64,000 bases of DNA from Hyphobacterium sp. SN044 (GTDB lineage: Bacteria; Pseudomonadota; Alphaproteobacteria; Caulobacterales; Maricaulaceae). The stretch is from positions 124,001-188,000 of the forward strand of contig NZ_JAKKUV010000006.1 of the NCBI RefSeq assembly GCF_021864465.1, in the 5' to 3' direction. The translations under genes and the position numbers were made by a program. The notes under the pieces are model-generated. The model searched no databases, was not told the origin of the DNA, and saw only the letters and a list, made by a program, of their open reading frames with translations. This document shows, piece after piece, positions 18,979-28,280 of the stretch (positions within the stretch are counted from its first letter, which is position 1; each line of letters starts with the position of its first letter).

Positions 18979-19449
18979 ATGCTTCAAACCCCGCACCAGT
19001 CTCTGGCAAGACTGACAGAGTTCATTGAAACGCGCTTCCACATTCGGCACCGCGAACAATTACCCGGCATTATCGAGCTTTGCCGCAAGGTAGAACAGGT
19101 TCACGCCGGTCACCCGGACATGCCTGTCGATCTGGCGGATGTGCTGCAGCGCATGCGAGGCGAGCTCGAGATGCACATGAAGAAGGAAGAGCTGATGCTC
19201 TTTCCGATGATAAGATTCGGAAATGGCGGCGACTTCGGTCACCCCATCGCGGTGATGCGTTCAGATCATGACGACCATTCAGGTGATATTTCAATAATAG
19301 AGTCAAAGACGTGCGGCTTCCAGCCCCCGATTGACGCGTGTCGGACATGGCGCACCCTGTACCGGGAGCTAAATACCTTCGTCGACGACCTCAAGACGCA
19401 TATCTGGTTGGAGAACGATGTTCTCTTCCCCGCATTTCAGTCGGCATGA
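18979..19449 (+). CDS. hemerythrin-domain protein (RIC/YtfE-like, without ScdA N-domain)
   Basis: Di-iron four-helix protein of 156 residues. It aligns by eye with the C-terminal domain of YtfE/RIC Fe-S repair proteins: TRFHIRHREQLPGII, MHMKKEELMLFPMI, HPIAVMRSDHDDHSGD and THIWLENDVLFPAF. Candidate iron ligands are H21/H24, H66, E70, H97, H141 and E145. The N-terminal ScdA/DUF542 domain present in full RIC proteins is missing. ATG at 18979 follows AGG with 6-base spacing; an upstream in-frame TTG at 18943 is less likely. Its stop overlaps the ubiT start (ATGA), so it heads the ubiTUV operon. A role in NO or oxidative damage repair is inferred. Confidence 0.85.
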   Translation: MLQTPHQSLARLTEFIETRFHIRHREQLPGIIELCRKVEQVHAGHPDMPVDLADVLQRMRGELEMHMKKEELMLFPMIRFGNGGDFGHPIAVMRSDHDDHSGDISIIESKTCGFQPPIDACRTWRTLYRELNTFVDDLKTHIWLENDVLFPAFQSA

Positions 19450-19946
19450 GGCCAGTGTTGCCACTATTCCCCGACGCTTTGGTCAGACCCGCCTTGCTCG
19501 CGCCTGCCAGTTTCGCTCTAACCCGGAGCCTGCGCCGAGTGATGCGCAGCAATCCCGATCTGGTTGAGCGTTTGAAAGATTTTGAAGGCGCTCGGATCAT
19601 GATCGCCCCAAGGTCGTGGCCGTTGGTCTTTCTGATCACCCTCCGCATCAGATGCGGAAGCATAGAAGTGCTTTCCGCTGAAACTGCGGCTTCGGCAGAC
19701 GTGCGGGTTGAGGCTCCGATTTCGGTTCTCTGGACAATCTTCGAAGGACTCGAAGACGGCGACACGGCGTTTTTTTCGTCCGACCTGACGATTGAGGGGG
19801 AGGTCGCGTCGTTGCTAGCGCTGCGAAATGCGATCGACGCCGCCGGTCTGAACTGGACAGCCCTGGTCCCCGTACCGGTGCCGCGGACGTTCGCAAGGCT
19901 CATCGACCGACTTCGAGCCGAACCACGGCAAGCGCGCCATGCTTGA
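19446..19946 (+). CDS. ubiT: SCP2-domain ubiquinone accessory factor
   Basis: Lipid-binding protein of 166 residues needed for oxygen-independent ubiquinone synthesis in proteobacteria (family knowledge). It has an SCP2-like fold: a basic N-terminal helix region, LKDFEGARIMIAP, a strand run LITLRIRCGSIEVL, and DTAFFSSDLTIEGEVASLLALRNAID, the part most typical of UbiT. The ATG at 19446 overlaps the hemerythrin stop (ATGA), and the gene overlaps ubiU by 8 bp. An upstream extension to 19338 would run deep into the hemerythrin gene and is rejected. Confidence 0.88.
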   Translation: MRPVLPLFPDALVRPALLAPASFALTRSLRRVMRSNPDLVERLKDFEGARIMIAPRSWPLVFLITLRIRCGSIEVLSAETAASADVRVEAPISVLWTIFEGLEDGDTAFFSSDLTIEGEVASLLALRNAIDAAGLNWTALVPVPVPRTFARLIDRLRAEPRQARHA

Positions 19947-20922
19947 ACTGGTCAGTCCGGCTGGTACGCCAGCCAGTCTCAAGGCAGCTGTCCAGGCAGG
20001 TGCAGACACCGTCTATTGCGGCCTTCGGGACGAAACGAATGCACGCAATTTTCCGGGTCTGAATTTCTCTGCGACCGAACTCGCTGAGGGAGTTGATTTC
20101 GCGCACCGACACGGTTCCAGAGTGCTACTGGCAATCAACACCTTCGCACGGGCAGGAGCTGGAATCGCATGGCGGAGCGCCGTCGATATTGCCGCACAAT
20201 ACGGAGCGGACGCGATTGTCGTGGCAGACATTGCGGTTCTTGACTATGCAGCCCAGACATATCCGGAAATGAGGCTACACCTGTCAGTGCAGGCAGCCGC
20301 GGGAACACCCGAAGCGATAGAATTCTACGCGTCCAGATTTGGCGTCAGGCGCGTTGTGTTGCCCCGAACGCTGTCGATTCCCGAAATCCGCACACTGAAG
20401 AACGAAGTCGCCGTCGAGATCGAAGTCTTTGCCTTCGGCGGCCTATGCGTGATGATCGAAGGAAAGTGCGACCTTTCGTCATTCGTAACAGGTCGCTCTC
20501 CAAACTTGTCAGGTGTCTGTTCACCAGCCGAATGCGTGACCTATTCTAAAGACGGTAATGAACGTTCGGCCCGCCTTTCAGGGTTGACGATCCAACGTGA
20601 GCAGACAGGAAAGCCGGTCGGCTACCCAACCATTTGCAAGGGCAAATTCCGCGACGGCAACAGTGTCGGTCACGTCTTCGAGGACCCGGTCAGCCTCAAC
20701 ACGGTCGAATTGCTTCCCGACCTGATCGATGCCGGTGTGACGGCGCTCAAGATCGAAGGGCGACAACGCGGCAAGGCATACGTCGAACAAGTCACTCGAG
20801 AGTTTCGGACCGCAATCGATGCAGTGACGTCGGGAACCGGCACTTGTGATCATGCTGGACTGAAGAGCCTCGCAGAGGGTCACCGGAGCACAACGGGAGC
20901 ATTCCGCAAATCATGGCGATAG
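19939..20922 (+). CDS. ubiU: ubiquinone biosynthesis hydroxylase subunit, U32 peptidase family
   Basis: Partner of UbiV in the oxygen-independent hydroxylation of the ubiquinone ring. The 327 residues keep the four [4Fe-4S] cysteines at C170, C177, C194 and C233 (GLCVMIEGKC, GVCSPAEC, PTICKGK), matching the spacing known in E. coli UbiU. N-terminal MLELVSPAGTPASLKAAVQA and the central KIEGRQRGKAYVEQVTREFR are also conserved. Gene overlaps: 8 bp with ubiT and 10 bp with ubiV. Together with nitrate reductase, it would let the cell make quinone while respiring nitrate. Confidence 0.95.
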   Translation: MLELVSPAGTPASLKAAVQAGADTVYCGLRDETNARNFPGLNFSATELAEGVDFAHRHGSRVLLAINTFARAGAGIAWRSAVDIAAQYGADAIVVADIAVLDYAAQTYPEMRLHLSVQAAAGTPEAIEFYASRFGVRRVVLPRTLSIPEIRTLKNEVAVEIEVFAFGGLCVMIEGKCDLSSFVTGRSPNLSGVCSPAECVTYSKDGNERSARLSGLTIQREQTGKPVGYPTICKGKFRDGNSVGHVFEDPVSLNTVELLPDLIDAGVTALKIEGRQRGKAYVEQVTREFRTAIDAVTSGTGTCDHAGLKSLAEGHRSTTGAFRKSWR

Positions 20923-21821
20923 AGGCCTCGAAAATCGAACTCTCGCTCGGACCGGTTTACTTCAACTGGTCACCACAGAAGTTGGAAGATTTCTATGACC
21001 GCATCGCGAATGAGGCGCCAATCGCGCGGGTCCATATCGGCGAGATCGTATGCGGAAAGCGTTCACCCCTCAACGCCGGCGCGCTGGCCCGATCGGCAGA
21101 GCGGCTGAGGCAAGCCGGAAAGACGGTAGTCTGGTCCGGCCTGATCGCTCCGGTGAACAAGCGCGAGCGCGGAATGATCCGGGATCTCATCGCAACGGGG
21201 GACGAAATCGAAGTCAATGAGATGGGCGGGATGATCCATCTGAAAGGTCAGCCCTTCACAGCCGGGCCGTTCTTGAATCTGTATAATGAGAATGCACTCG
21301 CGCTGATGGCCCGTCTTGGGTGCACGCGTTGGTGCGCGCGCGTCGAACTACCCCTGAATTCCATTCGGACAATGGCGCGCGCGTTACCTACGCTGGGAAC
21401 TGAACTGTTTGGCTTCGGCAGACTTCCGCTCGCCCACTCGGGGCGTTGTTACCATGCACGCCAGCACGGTTTGACCAAAGACTCATGCCAATATGTCTGC
21501 GATCGGGATCCTGATGGCGCGTCCATAGAAACTCTCGATGGGGAGCCGCTGCTTGCCTACAATGGAGTGCAGACGCTTTCTCACTCCCTTCAGGTCTGCT
21601 CAATGAATGCAAAAGCGCTTTCCGAAGCGGGGGTCTGTGCACTCCGCCTTTCGCCTCACGATATTGATATGGTTGCTGTCGCCGAGGCGTTCCGCGACCA
21701 TCTCGATGGCAAGCTGGACAGCGAGGCCTTTGTATCACGGTTGGTGGGATACCTGCCGGGGTGGCCGATCAGCAATGGCTATCTTTCAGGTCGCGCGGGG
21801 CGTGAATGGGTCGCGATCTGA
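20913..21821 (+). CDS. ubiV: ubiquinone biosynthesis protein, U32 peptidase family
   Basis: Second subunit of the UbiU-UbiV complex. The 302 residues hold cysteines C47, C179, C192 and C196 (HIGEIVCGKR, GRCYHARQHGLTKDSCQYVC), the pattern of the UbiV [4Fe-4S] cluster. GPVYFNWSPQKLEDFYDRIA and GDEIEVNEMGGM are further signatures. It overlaps ubiU by 10 bp upstream and the chorismate mutase gene by 16 bp downstream, so the set is one translationally coupled operon. Confidence 0.95.
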   Translation: MAIEASKIELSLGPVYFNWSPQKLEDFYDRIANEAPIARVHIGEIVCGKRSPLNAGALARSAERLRQAGKTVVWSGLIAPVNKRERGMIRDLIATGDEIEVNEMGGMIHLKGQPFTAGPFLNLYNENALALMARLGCTRWCARVELPLNSIRTMARALPTLGTELFGFGRLPLAHSGRCYHARQHGLTKDSCQYVCDRDPDGASIETLDGEPLLAYNGVQTLSHSLQVCSMNAKALSEAGVCALRLSPHDIDMVAVAEAFRDHLDGKLDSEAFVSRLVGYLPGWPISNGYLSGRAGREWVAI

Positions 21822-22117
21822 ATTCCGACACGATAGCGGATCTGCGACATGCGATCGATATCGTGGACACCAAGTTATTCGAATTACTGGAGCACCGGTT
21901 TGACTTGGCGACACGGATCGCACCGCTGAAAACTGACCCGCAAGCCATCGAGGATGTGGACAGAAATCGCGAAATTTTCGACAGAATTGCAGCCTTGGCT
22001 GCGCGAACCGGGATCGACAGCGTTGATGCAGTCGAAATCTGGCGGGCAATCCTTCGCGCTTCGCTCTCATGCCAGCGCAACTTTCTGGCCCGGTCGCAAT
22101 CCGGCTCGAATGAATAG
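21806..22117 (+). CDS. AroQ-type chorismate mutase domain protein
   Basis: All-helical protein of 103 residues. The first helix, IADLRHAIDIVDTKLFELL followed by EHR, has the R-x2-I-D-x2-D pattern of AroQ enzymes; the mid part keeps K after LATRIAP and the last helix has EIWRAILRASLSCQ with the catalytic-type Arg/Gln. It is the size of stand-alone AroQ or PchB-like enzymes. It starts inside ubiV, so it belongs to the ubiTUV operon. Because chorismate is the precursor of 4-hydroxybenzoate, a role at the chorismate branch point during anaerobic quinone synthesis is plausible but unproven; simple phenylalanine/tyrosine synthesis is the alternative. Confidence 0.75.
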   Translation: MGRDLNSDTIADLRHAIDIVDTKLFELLEHRFDLATRIAPLKTDPQAIEDVDRNREIFDRIAALAARTGIDSVDAVEIWRAILRASLSCQRNFLARSQSGSNE

Positions 22118-22205
22118 TGCCGTCACCCAAGGCAACCTCACCCGGACACTGGGCTTGTCGACTCTTGGCGAGAACTCTTCCGTTCCATAACTCATGGAAT
22201 GGCTT

Positions 22206-24653
22206 CTAGACCTCCCTGCGCTTGGCAGAGCCGAGTTTCACCCCACGCAGCCGCAGCGCGTTGAGCACCACAGACACCGAGGACGCGCTCATCGCGAGGG
22301 CGGCGAACATCGGGCTGATGAGAATGCCGAAAACCGGGAAGAGGATGCCGGCCGCGACCGGCACACCCGCCGCGTTGTAGATCAGCGCAAAGAACAGGTT
22401 CTGGCGGATGTTCCGCATGGTTGCGCGCGCCAGCCTGCGGGCGCGGACGATGCCGTCGAGATTGCCTTGCACCAGCGTGATTCCCGCACTTTCGATGGCG
22501 ACATCGGCGCCGGTGCCCATGGCAATGCCGACATCGGCCTGCGCCAGAGCCGGCGCGTCATTCACGCCATCGCCCGCCATGGCCACCTTGTGGCCTTCGG
22601 CCTGCAGTTCGCGGACAATGCGAGCCTTGTCGGCCGGCAGCACGTCGGCGCGGATCTCGTCGATGCCGAGCTGCGCGGCGACCGCTTTTGCGGTGCGTTC
22701 ATTGTCGCCCGTTGCCATGATGATGCGGAAGCCGAGCGCGTGCAGCGCCTTGAGCGCGGCGGGCGTGGTTTCCTTCACCGGATCGGCGACGCTAACGAGG
22801 CCGGCGGGTTTTCCGTCGATGGCCACGAACATCACCGTCTCGCCATTGTCGCGACGGACATTCGCCCTTTCGCCGAGCGCCGATATTGCGACACCCAGAG
22901 CCTCCATCATCGCCCGGTTGCCCAGCGCCACGAACCGTCCCTTCACCTGACCGGTCACGCCCTTGCCGGTCACGGCCTCGAATTCGGTGGCCGGGGCGAG
23001 TGCCACACCCCTGTCTTCGGCGCCGCGTACGATCGCCTCGGCCAAGGGGTGCTCCGATCCGCGCTCAAGAGCGGCAGCGAGAGCCAACACTGTCTCTTCT
23101 TCAAAACCGTTCGCGGGTTCGACCGCTACAAGGCGGGGCTTGCCTTCGGTCAGCGTACCGGTCTTGTCGACGATCAGAGTGTCGATCTTCTCGAAACGCT
23201 CAAGCGCTTCGGCATTCTTGATCAGCACGCCGGCCTGTGCGCCGCGTCCGGTCGCGGTCATGATCGACATCGGCGTCGCCAAACCGAGCGCGCACGGACA
23301 GGCAATGATCAGCACGCTGACCGCGGAGATGAGCGCGTAGGACAGGGCGGGGTCCGGGCCCCATATCGCCCAGACGACGAAGGCGATGACCGCGACGGCG
23401 ATGACCGCCGGCACGAAAAGGCCGGAGACGCGGTCGGCGTATTTCTGGATCGGGGCGCGGCTGCGCTGGGCCTGCGCGACCATCTCGACGATCCGCGAGA
23501 GGACGGTGTCAGCCCCGACGCGCTGCGCCTCGATGACGAGGCTGCCCGTGCCGTTGATCGTGGCGCCGGTGACGCGCTCGCCTTGCGTCTTCTCGACCGG
23601 CACGGGTTCGCCCGTGACCATGCTTTCGTCGATCGAGGACCGGCCTTCCACGACCACGCCATCGACCGGCACCTTATCGCCCGGCCGCACACGGAGGCGG
23701 TCGCCGACCTCGACGTCTTCCAACGGCACTTCCTCCTCCCGCCCGTCCGGGTGGATGAGGCGTGCCCGCTTGGGGGCGAGGTCGAGCAGCGCACGGATCG
23801 CCTTGCCGGTGCCTTCGCGGGCCCGAAGCTCCATCACCTGACCCAGAAGAACCAGCGTCACGATGACGGCGGCGGCCTCGAAATAGACGCCGACCTCGCC
23901 GCCATGCCCACGGAAGCCCTCGGGGAAGATGCCGGGGAAGAGAACCGCCACGACGCTGAACGACCAGGCCGCCATCACGCCCATGGCGATGAGGCTGAAC
24001 ATGTTGAGGTTGAGGGTTCGGAAGGAGTGCCAGCCGCGTTCCAGGAAGGGCCATCCGCTCCACAGAACGACAGGGGTCGCAAGCAGCAGTTCGAGCCAGG
24101 CCGCGCTCCGGTACTCGATCGCCTCGCGTACGCCGAGGCCGAACATCGGCCCCATGGCGAGAACAAGGACAGGCAGGCTGAGCGCCGCGCCGACCCAGAA
24201 GCGCCGTGTGAAGTCGGCGAGCTCGGGGTTCGGTCCTTCATCGCCCGGCACACCGGATTCGAGCTCGAGCGCCATGCCGCAGATCGGACAGGCGCCAGGG
24301 CCGGGCTGGCGGACCTCGGGGTGCATCGGGCAGGTGTAGACGGGACCGGCATGGCCGCCCGGCACGACGTCGTACTTTCCGCCCGCCGGGGCGGGCTTGG
24401 CCGCGCCGTGACCGCCACAGCATGCGCCCGGCGCCTTGTCTCCGGCGGGCTTGCTCAGATAGCGCTGCGGATCGGCCGCGAATTTGGCGCGGCACGAGGC
24501 CGAACAGAAATGATACGCCGATCCGCCGTGCTCGACCGACGGCGTGTCCGGTCCAGTCGTGACGGTCATGCCGCAGACCGGATCGGTAACGGGATGGGAT
24601 TTTGCGCCCGTTTGACAAGCAGAATGATCGTGATGGTGATTGTGATCGCTCAT
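22206..24653 (-). CDS. copA: copper-exporting P1B-type ATPase
   Basis: 815-residue ATPase that pumps Cu(I) or Ag(I) out of the cytoplasm. A His-rich start is followed by a YHS domain (about 21-66) and a heavy-metal-binding domain (about 105-131, [20 protein letters not shown]) instead of classical HMA domains. Then come eight membrane helices with the CPC metal site near residue 452 ([13 protein letters not shown]), the phosphorylated Asp in [11 protein letters not shown], and [23 protein letters not shown] at 24653 follows GAGG by 8 bases. It is downstream of cueR and has its own CueR-type promoter. Confidence 0.95.
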   Translation of the reverse strand: MSDHNHHHDHSACQTGAKSHPVTDPVCGMTVTTGPDTPSVEHGGSAYHFCSASCRAKFAADPQRYLSKPAGDKAPGACCGGHGAAKPAPAGGKYDVVPGGHAGPVYTCPMHPEVRQPGPGACPICGMALELESGVPGDEGPNPELADFTRRFWVGAALSLPVLVLAMGPMFGLGVREAIEYRSAAWLELLLATPVVLWSGWPFLERGWHSFRTLNLNMFSLIAMGVMAAWSFSVVAVLFPGIFPEGFRGHGGEVGVYFEAAAVIVTLVLLGQVMELRAREGTGKAIRALLDLAPKRARLIHPDGREEEVPLEDVEVGDRLRVRPGDKVPVDGVVVEGRSSIDESMVTGEPVPVEKTQGERVTGATINGTGSLVIEAQRVGADTVLSRIVEMVAQAQRSRAPIQKYADRVSGLFVPAVIAVAVIAFVVWAIWGPDPALSYALISAVSVLIIACPCALGLATPMSIMTATGRGAQAGVLIKNAEALERFEKIDTLIVDKTGTLTEGKPRLVAVEPANGFEEETVLALAAALERGSEHPLAEAIVRGAEDRGVALAPATEFEAVTGKGVTGQVKGRFVALGNRAMMEALGVAISALGERANVRRDNGETVMFVAIDGKPAGLVSVADPVKETTPAALKALHALGFRIIMATGDNERTAKAVAAQLGIDEIRADVLPADKARIVRELQAEGHKVAMAGDGVNDAPALAQADVGIAMGTGADVAIESAGITLVQGNLDGIVRARRLARATMRNIRQNLFFALIYNAAGVPVAAGILFPVFGILISPMFAALAMSASSVSVVLNALRLRGVKLGSAKRREV

Positions 24654-24695
24654 TTATCTGGCCTCGTTCGGCGCGGAAACCCCCGCTCGAGTCCA

Positions 24696-24726
24696 TGTCT
24701 GAGGCTTCCAGTTACTGGAAGGTCAA
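24696..24726 (-). promoter_or_regulatory. CueR-controlled copA promoter
   Basis: On the minus strand TTGACC (-35, 24726-24721) is separated by 19 bp from CAGACA (-10). The long spacer holds the perfect dyad CTTCCAG-TAA-CTGGAAG (24705-24721), the hallmark of MerR/CueR operators. It begins 4 bp after the cueR stop and lies 43 bp before copA. Confidence 0.9.
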
Positions 24727-24729
24727 GCG

Positions 24730-25134
24730 CTATTCTTCAGCCCCCGTCCCGGCACCCGACAGGGTTTCGATAATCGGGCAGTCCGGGCGATCATCGCCAT
24801 GACAGGACTGCACCAGTTCACTCAACGTCCGGCGCATGTCGCGCAGTTCGGCCAGCTTGCGGTCGATCTCGACGATATGCTGGCGCGCCAGCGCGCGTAC
24901 CTCGCTGCTGGCGCGCTCGCGGTCGTCCCACAGGCCGAGCAGCAGCCGGCAGTCGTCGAGTGAGAAGCCGAGCGAGCGCGCCCGGCCGACGAATTGCAGG
25001 CGCCGGACATCGCGCTCCGCGAACACCCTATAGCCATTGTCCGACCGCTGCGGCGACACCAGGCCGATGTCCTCGTAGTAGCGGATCGTCTTGGCCGGCA
25101 GGCCGGTGAGCGAGGCGACCTTGTTCACATTCAC
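24730..25134 (-). CDS. cueR: Cu(I)-responsive MerR-family regulator
   Basis: 134-residue MerR protein: N-terminal winged helix (VNKVASLTGLPAKTIRYYED), dimerisation helix, and metal loop with C111 and C119 separated by seven residues (CHGDDRPDC), the Cu(I)/Ag(I)-selective spacing of CueR. The start is GTG, overlapping the cusA stop (GTGA), so cueR is co-transcribed with cusCBA and feeds back on copA through the operator just downstream. Confidence 0.95.
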   Translation of the reverse strand: MNVNKVASLTGLPAKTIRYYEDIGLVSPQRSDNGYRVFAERDVRRLQFVGRARSLGFSLDDCRLLLGLWDDRERASSEVRALARQHIVEIDRKLAELRDMRRTLSELVQSCHGDDRPDCPIIETLSGAGTGAEE

Positions 25135-28100
25135 GGCGCGGTCCTGTCACTGGGTTCTGACCTTGCAAGATCCCAATTCCGCCAGAGCAGATAGGCAGCC
25201 GGAAGGACGAGCAAGGTTAAAAGCGTCGCGCTCGTCATGCCGCCGATCATCGGCGCCGCGATCCGCCGCATGACTTCTGAGCCCGTGCCGTCACCGAACA
25301 TGATCGGCAACAGGCCGGCGATCACCACGGAAACCGTCATAATAACCGGACGGACGCGCAACAAAGCACCCTCAATAACCGCCGCACGCAAGTCTTCGCG
25401 CGTGAACTCACGTCCCTCCTCCGCGCAAAGCCGCTTCCGGCGGGTAAGCGCCTGCTCGAGATAGACGAGCATGATGACGCCGATTTCGACCGCGACGCCC
25501 GCAAGAGCGATGAATCCAACGCCGACCGCCACCGAGAGGCGATAGCCGAGGAGGTCGAGGAACCACAGTCCGCCGGTGAGTGCGAGCGGTAGCGTACCCA
25601 GGATAAGCATGACCGGCATGAGCCGTCGGAAATTGAGGAATAGCAGCAGGACGATTAAAACCAGCGTCAGCGGCACGATCATTGTCAACCGGGCCTGGGC
25701 TCTTTCCATGAATTCGTATTGGCCGGACCAGCGCAACGAGTAGCCCGGTGGAAGGTCCAGATCCCGTTCGATCGCCGCGCGGGCGTCGTCGACATAGCTG
25801 CCGATGTCGACGCCCGCGATGTCGATGTAGACCCAGCCATTGAGGCGCGCGTTCTCGCTGCGGATCACGCCGGGTCCGTCGGATACGGCGATGTCGGCGA
25901 GCCGGTCGAGCGGTATTTCCGCCCCGGTCGGCGTGATCACCGGCAGGTCCCGCAATTCCTGCAATGAACCCCGATAGTCCGCCGGATAGCGCAGGTTCAC
26001 CGGATAGCGCTCCCGCCCTTCCAGCGTGTGGGTGACGGTCATGCCGCCGATCGCGCTCCTCACGATCTCGTGGACATCGTCGATATTCATGCCGAAACGG
26101 GCGGCCTCCGCGCGATTCACATCGATGTCCACGAACCGGCCGCCCATGACGCGCTCGGCATAGACCGAAGCGGTACCGGGCACGCCCTCGATGATGTCCT
26201 CGATCCGGGTGCCGATCTCGGCAATCACGTCGAGATCCGGGCCCGCGATCTTGATGCCCACAGGAGTCTTGATTCCGGTGGCAAGCATGTCGATCCGGTT
26301 CCGGATCGGCATAATCCAGACATTGGTCAGGCTCGGAACGTCGACCAGCGCGTCCAGTTCATTGCGGATGTCCTCCATGGTGACGCCGGGACGCCACTCG
26401 TCACGCGGCCGCAACTGGATCGTGGTCTCAATCATGGTCAGCGGGGCGGGGTCCGTGGCCGTGTCGGCGCGGCCAGCCTTGCCATAGACGGTCAGCACTT
26501 CGGGCACCGTCATGATCAGCCGATTGGTCTGCTGCAGGACTTCCGCCGCTTCGCTGGCCGAGATGCCGGGATAGGCGCTCGGCATATAGAGCAGGTCACC
26601 CTCGTCGAGGTCCGGCATGAACTCGCTGCCAATCCGCAACAGGGGAATGGCCATGCTGGCGATCAGCACGAGCGACACCAGCAGGACCGCCGCGGGGTGA
26701 CGAAGCGCGACGCCAATGAAGGGGCGGTATGCGGCAATCAGTATCCGGTTCACGGGATTGGCGTGCTCGGGCGTGATCCGTCCCCGGATCAGGAAGCCCA
26801 TCAGGACCGGGACCAGCGTCACGGACAGTCCCGCCGCGGCGGCCATCGCGTAGGTCTTGGTGAAGGCCAGCGGATGGAACAGCCTGCCTTCCTGGGCCTC
26901 TAGCGCGAAGATCGGCACGAAGCTGAAGGTGATGATCAGAAGCGAGAAGAACAGCGCCGGCCCGACTTCGGACGTGGCCTCGGCCACGATCCGCCACCGG
27001 TTCTCCCGGGTCAGCGGGGTTCTTTCCACATGCTTGTGGAAGTTCTCGATCATGACGATCGCCGCATCGACCATAGCGCCGATGGCGATCGCGATGCCGC
27101 CGAGCGACATGATGTTCGCGTTGATCCCCTGAATGTGCATCACGATGAAGGCCACGAGAATGCCGAGCGGCAGGCTGAACACCACCACGAGCGACGATCG
27201 CAGGTGGAAGAGGAAAACGGCGCAGACCAGCGCGACGATCAGGAATTCCTCGACCAGTTTCTCGCGCAGAGTCTCGACGGCGCGCTCGATCAGCCCAGCT
27301 CGATTGTAGGTCACGACGATCTCGACGCCCTCGGGAAGTGAAGCCTCGAGTTCGTTCAGCCGCGTCTCGACACGCTCGATCGTGGCCAGCGCGTTTTCGC
27401 CATAGCGCATGATCACGACGCCGCCGACGGCTTCGCCTTCACCGTTGAGTTCGCCAATGCCGCGCCGCAATTCCGGTCCGGTACGGATTTCGGCCACGTC
27501 GGACAACAATATAGGCACGCCTTCATCCGTCACGCGGAGCGGGATGTTCCGCAGGTCGTCCTCACCGGCGAGATAGCCGGACGCGCGGACCATGTATTCC
27601 GCCTCGGCCATTTCCAGCACGCGTCCACCGCTCTCGCGGTTGCCGTGCTCGATGGCGCGGCGCACGTCGGCGAGCGGAATACCGAACGCCCGCAACCGGT
27701 CCGGGTCCGCAACCACCTGGTATTGACGCACCATGCCGCCGATCGTGGCCACCTCGGATACGCCCTCGATCGTCTGGAGCTCGAACCGGAGAAACCAATC
27801 CTGGATCGTACGCAGCTGGGCGAGGTCATGCTGGCCAGTGCGGTCGACCAGGGCGTATTGGTAGATCCAGCCGACCCCGGTGGCGTCGGGCCCGATCGCC
27901 GCCACGGCCTCCTCCGGGAGGGTGGGTGCGACCTGGCTGAGATACTCGAGAACCCGGGACCGCGCCCAATAGAGATCGGTACCGTCCTCGAAGATCACGT
28001 AGACATAGCTGTCGTTGAAGAAAGAATAGCCCCGCACGGTTACCGCTCCGGGGACGGACAGCATCGCTGTCGAGAGCGGATAGGTGACCTGGTCCTCGAC

Positions 28101-28280
28101 CACCTGGGGGGTCTGACCGGGATAGGTCGTCTTGATGATGACCTGCACGTCTGACAGGTCTGGGATCGCATCGAGCGGCGTGCGCTGGAGCGACCAAAGA
28201 CCCGCCGCAGCAAGCAGCGCGGACATCAGGAGGATGACGAGCCGATTGCGAATCGACCAGCGAATGGTGGCGGCAATCAT
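25131..28280 (-). CDS. cusA: Cu(I)/Ag(I) efflux RND inner-membrane pump
   Basis: Heavy-metal RND permease of 1049 residues with 12 membrane helices and two large periplasmic loops. The methionines that form the CusA metal site are recognisable in LLYMPSAYPGISA, APLTMIETTIQL and RIDMLATGIKTPVG, which separates it from the Zn/Co/Cd CzcA group. Membrane helix 4 has the charged GGIAIAIGAMVDAAIVMIEN segment for proton relay. Coupled by 4-bp overlap to cusB upstream and cueR downstream. Confidence 0.94.
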   Translation of the reverse strand: MIAATIRWSIRNRLVILLMSALLAAAGLWSLQRTPLDAIPDLSDVQVIIKTTYPGQTPQVVEDQVTYPLSTAMLSVPGAVTVRGYSFFNDSYVYVIFEDGTDLYWARSRVLEYLSQVAPTLPEEAVAAIGPDATGVGWIYQYALVDRTGQHDLAQLRTIQDWFLRFELQTIEGVSEVATIGGMVRQYQVVADPDRLRAFGIPLADVRRAIEHGNRESGGRVLEMAEAEYMVRASGYLAGEDDLRNIPLRVTDEGVPILLSDVAEIRTGPELRRGIGELNGEGEAVGGVVIMRYGENALATIERVETRLNELEASLPEGVEIVVTYNRAGLIERAVETLREKLVEEFLIVALVCAVFLFHLRSSLVVVFSLPLGILVAFIVMHIQGINANIMSLGGIAIAIGAMVDAAIVMIENFHKHVERTPLTRENRWRIVAEATSEVGPALFFSLLIITFSFVPIFALEAQEGRLFHPLAFTKTYAMAAAAGLSVTLVPVLMGFLIRGRITPEHANPVNRILIAAYRPFIGVALRHPAAVLLVSLVLIASMAIPLLRIGSEFMPDLDEGDLLYMPSAYPGISASEAAEVLQQTNRLIMTVPEVLTVYGKAGRADTATDPAPLTMIETTIQLRPRDEWRPGVTMEDIRNELDALVDVPSLTNVWIMPIRNRIDMLATGIKTPVGIKIAGPDLDVIAEIGTRIEDIIEGVPGTASVYAERVMGGRFVDIDVNRAEAARFGMNIDDVHEIVRSAIGGMTVTHTLEGRERYPVNLRYPADYRGSLQELRDLPVITPTGAEIPLDRLADIAVSDGPGVIRSENARLNGWVYIDIAGVDIGSYVDDARAAIERDLDLPPGYSLRWSGQYEFMERAQARLTMIVPLTLVLIVLLLFLNFRRLMPVMLILGTLPLALTGGLWFLDLLGYRLSVAVGVGFIALAGVAVEIGVIMLVYLEQALTRRKRLCAEEGREFTREDLRAAVIEGALLRVRPVIMTVSVVIAGLLPIMFGDGTGSEVMRRIAAPMIGGMTSATLLTLLVLPAAYLLWRNWDLARSEPSDRTAP

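Noticed and set aside
22194-24773. 859-codon open frame opposite copA
   Set aside because: Product is Arg/His/Asp-rich with no domain; it is the antisense shadow of a GC-rich P-type ATPase gene.
25719-26903. open frames opposite cusA
   Set aside because: Antisense shadows of a long GC-rich gene; no protein-like features.
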